Shown: one piece after another, positions 57,691 to 64,000 of the stretch | How positions within the stretch are numbered: position 1 is the stretch's first letter | Layout: each line of letters opens with the position of its first letter | Assembly (NCBI RefSeq): GCF_022385335.1 | Contig: NZ_CP092431.1 | Coordinates: 1 to 64,000 of the forward strand | Direction: 5' to 3' | Length of the DNA: 64,000 nt | From: Streptomyces deccanensis | GTDB taxonomy: Bacteria > Actinomycetota > Actinomycetes > Streptomycetales > Streptomycetaceae | Program-made: the position numbers and the translations under genes | Notes under the pieces: model-generated | Told to the model about the DNA's origin: nothing | What the model saw: the letters and a program-made list of their open reading frames with translations, nothing else | The model's database searches: none

Positions 57691-57729
57691 CTCCCACCGC
57701 CCAGGACGGCGCACCGTAGGTCCTGCCGA

Positions 57730-58830
57730 TCAGTTGTCGCACCAGGCGCTCATGCGGTCGGCGACGTGAGCGGTGTGGAGCACAAGGGTGTCGCCGAGCG
57801 ATCGTGCTTCATCTGCTGGGAAGTAGGCGTCCAAGAGGCCGTAGAGCGGTGCGTCAAGAGACAGTCGTGCCTGCACGTCCCGCGTGGGGCGGTAGTGGAC
57901 CAGAGTGTTCCTGAAGCCTCTGTGAGCCTGAAGGATCAGGTTGCTCATCGGGGCGTCGAGGATGTCCTTCAGCAGCGCTCGGTCCGGCGTGCGGAGTTCG
58001 GCTCCGTACTGGTCATCGAGCTTGCCGAGGCTGGAGAGGACGTGATGAAGGGTGATGTAGCGCAGCTTGAACAGTGTTGTCGCCGAGGAGGGGTTGGTGT
58101 CGTCGGCGAGGAGGACGGCAGCGGTGTTCAGTGCACAGGTCATGGCTGTCAGGGAGGCCTTGATCTCCTCTCGGAGGGCGGGATCGAAGCTTCGCCGGTA
58201 GTGCTTCTCGGCACGCACCTTGTTCTCCGTGCGGTCCGTTGTCTTCATCACGTCGAGGACGGGCTGCCCCTGCCAGGGCAGGCCTTCTGCCGCCGCGCCA
58301 ATGTACCTGCCCTGTTCCACGGCGACGGCATGCAGCCTGGGACCGAGATCGTCCTTGTTCTTGAAAGCCTGCGGGGGGAATGCGAGGAAGAAGCTGGCTG
58401 TGTGAGAGGTCGAGACAAGCCTGCCGCGAAAGCGCCACAGGACGAGATCCCTCTCCAGCGGCCGAGCCAGTGGCAGCCACGTGTTGCCGAGGAATTCCTG
58501 ACGGTGTTCCTCAATGATGCGCCGGAAGTCGGCGCCGACATCATCCAGTTCCTTGTACTTGTCGTCGTAGAGCTTGACCGAGTGCCGAGCGCGCTCGATG
58601 GCAGGCGCGCAGTCGTAGGCGAGGGCGTCCGCGAGGTCGGGAGCGACCTGGCGAAGTGCCCGGTGGGACTCGTGGATGATCAGGCACATGTAGTTGTGCA
58701 TGCAGAAGACCGGGACGACAGCCTCGTCCAAGGCCCCGACCGTGACGCTCTGGGCGAAGCGTCGCAGGAACATGATGTCCTGCGCAATTAGGGCCAAGGC
58801 GATGTCGTCGCCAGGGGCTGTTGTCGTCAC
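57730..58830 (-). CDS. Uncharacterised helical protein with HEPN-like RNTLVH motif
   Basis: A 366-aa protein from ATG 58830 (MTTTAPGDDIALALIAQD). It is all-helical, with a Cys/His patch (VFCMHNYMCLIIHESHRA) near residues 41-58. Near residue 305 it has HRGFRNTLVHYRPT, an R-x4-H arrangement as in HEPN RNase domains. HEPN proteins are common toxins and defence RNases; a single motif is not enough for a firm call. It is convergent with the gene ending at 57690 with a 40-bp gap. No lesions are visible. Confidence 0.65.
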   Translation of the reverse strand: MTTTAPGDDIALALIAQDIMFLRRFAQSVTVGALDEAVVPVFCMHNYMCLIIHESHRALRQVAPDLADALAYDCAPAIERARHSVKLYDDKYKELDDVGADFRRIIEEHRQEFLGNTWLPLARPLERDLVLWRFRGRLVSTSHTASFFLAFPPQAFKNKDDLGPRLHAVAVEQGRYIGAAAEGLPWQGQPVLDVMKTTDRTENKVRAEKHYRRSFDPALREEIKASLTAMTCALNTAAVLLADDTNPSSATTLFKLRYITLHHVLSSLGKLDDQYGAELRTPDRALLKDILDAPMSNLILQAHRGFRNTLVHYRPTRDVQARLSLDAPLYGLLDAYFPADEARSLGDTLVLHTAHVADRMSAWCDN

Positions 58831-59161
58831 GGCTGTGCTCTCTCCGGGTGCTCGGGGCAGTGTCGCCTCCCGTCGTAAGCCACCGCTCCAAATTTGGTGT
58901 CGGCGAGGGGCCGGGCAGGTGCTGACGGCATGGTGTCAGCAGTCGATGCCGGGCACATCAGGTTTTTGGCTCCGCAGACCAGCGCGGTGCCGGAAGACAC
59001 GTACAGCCGGGCAGCGAACGACCGCAGAGCTGGGATCGGCGACGGCCGCTGGGCGCGGACCTGTCGGACAGCCGCCGGCACACCCTGCGGGGGCCCCTGG
59101 AGTCGCCTTTCATTGGTGTCCCGTCGTTGCCTGCGGTGGTGGCGCACTGCGCCGTTGACGA
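58831..59161. other. Intergenic region, nothing identified
   Basis: About 330 bp between two minus-strand genes. Short open frames are present on both strands but none has protein-like composition or a ribosome site. It probably contains the promoter for the gene at 57730-58830. Confidence 0.4.
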
Positions 59162-59529
59162 TCAGGATGGAGTGACGGACCACGCGGTCTGGCAGGGATC
59201 GCACACAGCCGTGGTCCAGCCATACGGGGCATCGGCGCGGCGCCGACGGCGTCCGACTGCCCCGCAGAACTCGCAGACGGTCGCGGGCTGTTCCTCCCCG
59301 GACAGGACAAGGAGGCTGCGCATCTCGGAATCCGATGCCCCCGAGTCAGTGACGATGTGCACGCGGGCTGCGCCGAACTTCTCCTTGAGAACCTCGACCC
59401 GGTACTCGGCGTCCCACGCGAGGAGGTGGGTGTGCAGTCGCAGCAGCAGGGGTACCAGCCCGGGCCGACGGCACGCAGCCGGTCGGGCAGCTGCCCTGCA
59501 CGGCCGCGTCCGGTCTGGTGATCTTGCAT
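59162..59529 (-). pseudogene. Small Cys-containing protein, one frameshift
   Basis: From ATG 59529 the reading is MQDHQTGRGRAGQLPDRLRA. Near 59455-59465 (GGCCCGGGC) the frame must shift to continue LVPLLLRLHTHLLAWDAEYR, then VEVLKEKFGAARVHIVTDSG and a C-terminal CEFCGAV...CDPCQTAW zinc-ribbon-like block ending at 59162. The intact protein would be about 122 aa. The first half is alpha/beta; the role is unknown. Confidence 0.55.
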
Positions 59530-59608
59530 GCGTTCCCGTTTCCCTGCGGCCCGGCCGGGCAGGGAGCATCGCGGTGAGCACCCGTGGCCGGTTACGTGAT
59601 CGCCGCGG

Positions 59609-60961
59609 TCAGCGCTGGTGGCCAGCGAGGACAGTGAGGTAGTGGGTGTGCTGGTCGGGGGTCAGGCGTTGGCCGGACCATCCGTGGCAGAAGGAGCAGC
59701 TGGGGCCGTTCCATTCCCAGAAACTGGTCAGGTCGAGGAGGTCGGCCAGGGTCATGCGTTCGGTGTCCTGGGTGAGGGGGCGGGCGTGCTGGCAGTCCCC
59801 GCCCACGGCGTGGGAGCGGCCCCGGTAACGGCCGTTGAGATTGGAGCCGTAGACCCACAGTCCGGCCAGTGGCCCGAGGGCGGCGGGGTTTTCCCGGAAG
59901 GGATGCACGTTAAAGAGGCGGCCGGGAAAGGTGATCGCGTCGGTCCAGGCGTCGCGCAGGCCGAAGTGCACGTGCTTGACCTGGGCGGCCAGTTGGCGCA
60001 GGTCGGCGTCGTGGGTGGCCTGTGCAGCGACGGCCAGGGCGGCGGCGCGGTCGCCGGGGCTCCAGCCAGAGAATTTGCACTTCCGCTGGAGGTCGGACAG
60101 GCTCGCGGCGGCCGCCAGTCCGTCGCCGGGCTCCGCCTCTGCCTCCGGGGCGGGCGCAGGTGGCTGACGGGTAGCGGCCGGCACGGGAGTCGCTGGCGAG
60201 GCGGGCGGGGTCACGGCCAGCTCAGGAAAAGCGGGCCGGCCCTCGAGGTGGGCCCGGTAGGCGGCGGAGAGGTCCTCCAGGTCCTTGCGGCGCGCACGGT
60301 GCAGGTCGATGGACTCCTGCAGGCTGGTATCGAGCAGCTGCACCCCGCCGTGGAAGGCGTGGAAGCCGATCGACTCCCACAGGGCGGCGATCTTGGCCTT
60401 GGCCGTGGCGCGGTCGGCGTCATTCACCTCGTCCCGGTTTTCGGGCCATTCGGCCATGCCAGGCTCGGCCGCGACCGCACAGCAGCCGCCGGACAGGCGG
60501 CGGATGGCCTCGGCGGCGAACACCGGACCCAGGCCGAAGCCGCGCCAGGGACGGGCCAGGAACACCCGGTCCAGGATGAGCAGACCCCCCACCGGGCAGT
60601 CGATGATCTCCTGGAAGGCATCGGAATACTCGCCGTCGTCGAGGACGGTGGCCGCGATGCTCTCCAGGTCTCCCGATTGGGCGTCCGCGACCATCCAGCG
60701 ATCCGCACCGGTGTTGTCACGCAGCCGCCACAGACGCAGCCAGCCGGCCTCGCTGCCGTTGTCGATGAGCTGCTGGCACGCATCGGTGCAGCCGTCGGCG
60801 CATTCCTCCTCCTCGTCGTGGTAGGCGCGGATGGAGACACGCCAGTGCTCAAGGGTGTCCTCGTCCTCGTGGGGCACGGCGGGGTGCCCGTGGCTGTAGA
60901 CCAACCGCAACTGGGCGGGGTCGCCGGGAAGTTCGCTAGCCGGTCGGCGCGCAAGACTCAT
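59609..60961 (-). CDS. GNAT-like N-terminus fused to an uncharacterised C-terminal domain
   Basis: A 450-aa protein from ATG 60961 (MSLARRPASELPGDPAQL). Residues about 120-165 (CPVGGLLILDRVFLARPWRG, then GLGPVFAAEAIRRLSGG) match the acetyl-CoA binding strand and R-G-x-G-x-G/A loop of GNAT acetyltransferases in altered form. A Pro/Ala/Glu linker (ATPVPAATRQPPAPAPEAEA) follows at about 255-290. The C-terminal domain (SDLQRKCKFSGWSPGDRAAA, then CQHARPLTQDTERMTLADL and WNGPSCSFCHGW) has Cys pairs and is unnamed. Catalysis is uncertain because only the fold hints are visible. Confidence 0.65.
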   Translation of the reverse strand: MSLARRPASELPGDPAQLRLVYSHGHPAVPHEDEDTLEHWRVSIRAYHDEEEECADGCTDACQQLIDNGSEAGWLRLWRLRDNTGADRWMVADAQSGDLESIAATVLDDGEYSDAFQEIIDCPVGGLLILDRVFLARPWRGFGLGPVFAAEAIRRLSGGCCAVAAEPGMAEWPENRDEVNDADRATAKAKIAALWESIGFHAFHGGVQLLDTSLQESIDLHRARRKDLEDLSAAYRAHLEGRPAFPELAVTPPASPATPVPAATRQPPAPAPEAEAEPGDGLAAAASLSDLQRKCKFSGWSPGDRAAALAVAAQATHDADLRQLAAQVKHVHFGLRDAWTDAITFPGRLFNVHPFRENPAALGPLAGLWVYGSNLNGRYRGRSHAVGGDCQHARPLTQDTERMTLADLLDLTSFWEWNGPSCSFCHGWSGQRLTPDQHTHYLTVLAGHQR

Positions 60962-61649
60962 GAAGGTTGAGGCTAGCCGTCGCTACTGACAATTGGTCCG
61001 GCGTCGAGCCTCGGCCGACGGTCGCTGAGGATGTTCATTGCACTCCGGACATCGGGCGCGGGCCGACATGTCGGAGCGGGAGGGGCAGTTGCCACTGCTT
61101 CCGCTGGGCGGTTCGGTAGGCGAGGGGCCTCAGTTATCCGCTGAACCCTTCTCCGAAACAGCGCTCGAGCGGCAGCGTCACACAGCAGTGCGGCGAGGGC
61201 ATCCCAGCCAGGCCTGGTGGGACGCAATGTGTAGTCTCTCGCGCAAGCGCGCTGCCGGTTCCGGACCTGCATCATGGCAGCGTCTCCGCGTCTGCAAGCA
61301 GCAGAAATACCAACGCCGGAAGCTTGGGCTGCATGTCGGCAACGGTGGCCCGTTCCAGGGGGGCGACTGAGTTACCGGCGAAGACACGGGATTCTGCAAG
61401 GGGGCCACGAGCGTGTGCTGCGGGTCCTCCTCCGGTGATGGGGGCTCGCCACGAAGGCGGGCGTGGCCCGTGTCACGTACGTCGCTGGAGGCCGTGAGTG
61501 ACGGATGCGGCCTTGGTAGCGGTCTGTAGGTGCCGGGCAGTTGCATCGTGACACCAATTCCGTCGAACCGGGCGCTTTTTCGGCCTCTCGGCCTAAGATC
61601 ATGGACGTGTTGGGCGGGAGCCAACGCAGATCAGGGCGTGGGAGGTAGC
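60962..61649. other. Long intergenic region upstream of the KAP gene
   Basis: About 690 bp. A plus-strand open frame at 61038-61370 has some Trp-containing stretches (SQAWWDAMCSLSRKR) but no ribosome site or domain, so I do not call it. The KAP ribosome site GGAGG lies at 61641-61645. No repeats or RNA genes were recognised. Confidence 0.4.
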
Positions 61650-62952
61650 GTGTGGTCGGATAACGAGACGGATCTGGACCTTCTCGGGTTTGACTTCCTC
61701 GTTGACGAGATGGTCGTTGCTCTGACACAGCAGCGGCTCCTGCCTCTGACGCTGGGTGTGCTCGGTGGTTGGGGTTCAGGCAAGAGCAGCCTGCTGAGGA
61801 TCGTCTCGAAGGAACTGTCGACCATTTCATCCGACGAGGCCGGACATTTCGTCGTGGTCCCGTTCAGCCCGTGGCAGTACGAAGGCTATGAGGACATCAA
61901 GGGCGCGCTCATGGAGGCAGTGCTGACGCGCCTGCAGCAAGAAGCCGATGAGGGCAGCGCCGAGGCTGTGGAGGCGGGCCGACTCAGACGAGTGGCCCGG
62001 AGCCTGCGGCGGCCGGTACAGATGCTGGTCGGAGCGGCACTGCCCGCCGGCGCGGCCATGGCTGCCGGCGCGCTCGATCCCGGTTTGGCTGACGTGGCCT
62101 CCACCATCGCCCAGAGCGCTGTCGGGGGGGACGTACCCGGACCAGGAGCCTGTCGGGGAGAGCGCGGAAGAGAACCGCACTCCCGCGGACCCGGGGGCGT
62201 TCCGGCAGGAGTTCGCCAGCTTGGTGGGTTCGTTGGAGCAGGTTCGGGCGGTGATCGTGTTGATCGATGACCTGGACCGGTGCCTGCCACATACGGTCGT
62301 TGACACCTTTGAGGCGATCCGTCTCTTCCTCAACGTGGAGAAAAGCGCGTTCGTGATCGCTGCCCACCCCGAGGTCGTGCAGGCCGCCATCGACCGACGC
62401 TACCCGGGCCTCGGCCGCCCCGGAACGTCTGGTCTGGGCGCGGAGTATCTGGAGAAGATGCTCCAGGTCAAGATCAGCATTCCGGTGTTGTCCGCGCCCG
62501 AAGCCGAGACATACATGCATTTGCTGCTGGCGCAACTGCACCTTGAGCGGGAGCAGTTCGAGAGGGTGTGCGAAGCAGTTGACCTGCGCAGGCGCGAAAG
62601 CGCCCTTGGGGTTGCTCTGAATGCGGGCATCGCATCTGCCACGCTCGGCGCTGGCATGCCGACGCGGTTGTACGAGGACATGACGTGGGCGGCGGCGATC
62701 TCCCCGGTGCTCGGCAGTACGTTGCGTGGCAATCCTCGGCAGATCAAGCGGTTTCTGAACACGCTGACCCTGCGCCTGGCGAGCGCCGAACGCCGGGGCA
62801 CGAGGCTGGACGCGGCGGTCCTGGCCAAGCTCATGGTGCTGGAAGAGCAGTACTTGACCGACTTCCGGAATCTGTTCGACTGGCAGGTCCAGGCACTGGG
62901 ATCGGGCGGGAACGGACATCTCCAAGCCGCCGAACTGTCGGTGGTCAGATAA
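61650..62952 (+). pseudogene. KAP-family P-loop NTPase, frameshifted and truncated by IS21 element
   Basis: The start is GTG 61650 after GGAGG (VWSDNETDLDLLGFDFLVD). Walker A GGWGSGKS is at residues 39-46, the KAP motif VVPFSPWQYEG near 70-80, and Walker B VIVLIDDLDRCLP after the break, then TFEAIRLFLNVEKSAFVIA. A run of seven G at 62124-62130 is one base off; correcting it joins SAVGGTYPDQEPVGESAEE in frame. Between the motifs lie two hydrophobic helices (LVGAALPAGAAMAAGAL), the transmembrane hairpin typical of KAP proteins. The reading stops at 62952, where IS21-type sequence begins, so the C-terminus is missing. KAP NTPases are membrane-linked and often occur in phage-defence and toxin loci. 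Confidence 0.75.
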
Positions 62953-64000
62953 TTCCCCATGATCTGCATGATCAGCGTCAGTCAATTCCCCACCCCTGTG
63001 GTCACGATTCCCCACCGGGATGCTGACCGCAGGTGGTGCCGCTGACCACACTCGAACAGGCGCCATATTCCCCGTTTCGGGCGGTTTGAGCGATATTTAG
63101 CTATTCCTTGCGAATCGGCCGGGTTCCCCATGGGCATGCCGGTGCCCGGGTTGAGGGTCCTGGCCTCTCGGAGCCTTCGCGGTCCCTTAACCTGCGAGCC
63201 GAGAGGTCGACGGACGCACCGGATGGCAAGGAGAACATTCACCGTGGTCGACATCGTCGAGATCTACGTGCACTGGTACGCGGGCCGGTCCAAGAGTCAG
63301 GTGTCCGCGTCGCTGGGGGGTGGACCGCAAGACGATCAGGAAATACCTGGCGCCGGCGGAGGCGGCAGGGATCACCCCGGGTGGGCCGCCCATGAGCGAG
63401 GCGGACTGGGCCAAGCTGCTCAAGAGCTGGTTTCCGGAGCTGGCCGGCCGGAGGCTGAACCAGGTGCGGTGGGCAGAGATCGAGCCGCACCGCGACTACG
63501 TCAAGAGCCTGCTGGAGACCACGACGGTCACCACGATCCACCAACGGCTGCGGGACGAGGGCAAGTTGAGGGTGTCGCTGTCGACGTTCCGCCGCTGGGT
63601 GCACGAGAACCTGCCCGAGGAGGCGGCCCGCTCGAAGGTCACGGTGCTGCGGGAGAACGTCGAGCCGGGCTCGGAGGCCCAGATCGACTACGGCTTCCTG
63701 GGGCAGTGGATCAACCCAGCCACCGGGAAACGGCACCGGATCTGGGCGTTTGTGATGGTGCTGCCCGCCTCGCGGCACATGTTCGTCCGCCCGGTGGCGC
63801 ACATGGACCAGCACACATGGACACAGGCCCACGTGGAAGCGTTCCGGTTTTTCGGCGGCGTCCCGCGGCGTCTGGTGCCGGACAACCTCAAGACCGGGGT
63901 GGACAAGCCGGACCTCTACGACCCGAAAATCAACAAGGCGTATGCCGAACTCGCCACCTACTACGGCACGTTGGTGGATCCTGCTCGCGCTTCGAAGCCT
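62953..64000 (+). mobile_element. IS21-family element, left part (runs off window)
   Basis: The left end shows the multiple short terminal repeats typical of IS21: GTCAGATAATTCCCCA near 62945-62960 and GTCAGTCAATTCCCCA near 62976-62991, then further ATTCCCC copies near 63008 and 63068. An istA gene follows. The exact left boundary is uncertain by a few bases. istB and the right end lie outside the window. Confidence 0.75.
63223..64000 (+). pseudogene. istA: IS21-family transposase IstA, partial, one frameshift
   Basis: The start is ATG 63223 (MARRTFTVVDIVEIYVHW). A G-run at 63315-63320 is one base too long; with five G the frame continues LGVDRKTIRKYLAPAEAAG, an IS21-type helix-turn-helix. 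The reading stays open to the window end: TTIHQRLRDEGKLRVSLST, then EPGSEAQIDYGFLGQW (first D of the DDE core) and LVPDNLKTGVDKPDLYDP (second D). The E and C-terminus lie outside. The frameshift may be homopolymer error. Confidence 0.82.

Overview
The window is high-GC actinobacterial DNA and looks like accessory DNA from Streptomyces or a close relative (a linear plasmid or chromosome arm). The evidence is third-position GC bias with long antisense shadow frames, GTG starts, ATGA/GTGA gene overlaps, a leaderless promoter, and families familiar from Streptomyces accessory DNA (DUF6083, HA-domain helicase, Tap-like HTH). I found no rRNA, tRNA, core metabolic gene or CRISPR array. At least twelve genes carry a single-base frameshift or in-frame TAG, and several lesions sit at GCCGGC, so part of the damage may be consensus error rather than decay.

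Layout. 1-3.2 kb: end of a helical-repeat gene, a NUDIX remnant, and an HTH regulator with a palindromic leaderless promoter. 3.2-11.9 kb: a pPIWI-RE module (PD-(D/E)XK nuclease, DinG-type helicase, pPIWI-RE protein) whose last gene is split by an IS3-family element with a 3-bp target duplication. 12.05-14.73 kb: three IS5-type elements head to tail, separated only by TTA. 14.7-26.5 kb (minus strand): UvrD-like helicase, HerA, SbcD, SbcC, NurA and an HA-domain helicase, a DNA-end-processing set resembling the archaeal HerA-NurA-Mre11-Rad50 group. 26.5-33.7 kb: Streptomyces accessory proteins, including a 700-aa protein with possible family-B polymerase motifs. 34.2-39.6 kb: a zinc-hook SMC/Rad50-like ATPase (split by an identical IS3 copy) next to a coiled-coil Mrr-type nuclease, a candidate defence pair. 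39.6-46.2 kb: a nucleotidyltransferase and a Tn7/Tn5053-like transposition operon (DDE transposase, two TnsC-type ATPases, a degenerate third, HTH proteins).

46.9-57 kb: two inverted copies of a 1.66-kb IS5-type element bracket an inverted segment. Undoing the inversion restores both target duplications (TCA, TAA) and, after also removing an IS630 element, rebuilds one 1392-aa gene for a helical-repeat protein with a C-terminal PD-(D/E)XK nuclease. A RecB-like nuclease gene lies beside it. 57-64 kb: unknown proteins (one HEPN-like), an acetyltransferase-like protein, and a KAP-family NTPase cut off by an IS21-family element that runs out of the window.

Overall this is a genome-defence and DNA-processing island broken repeatedly by insertion sequences.
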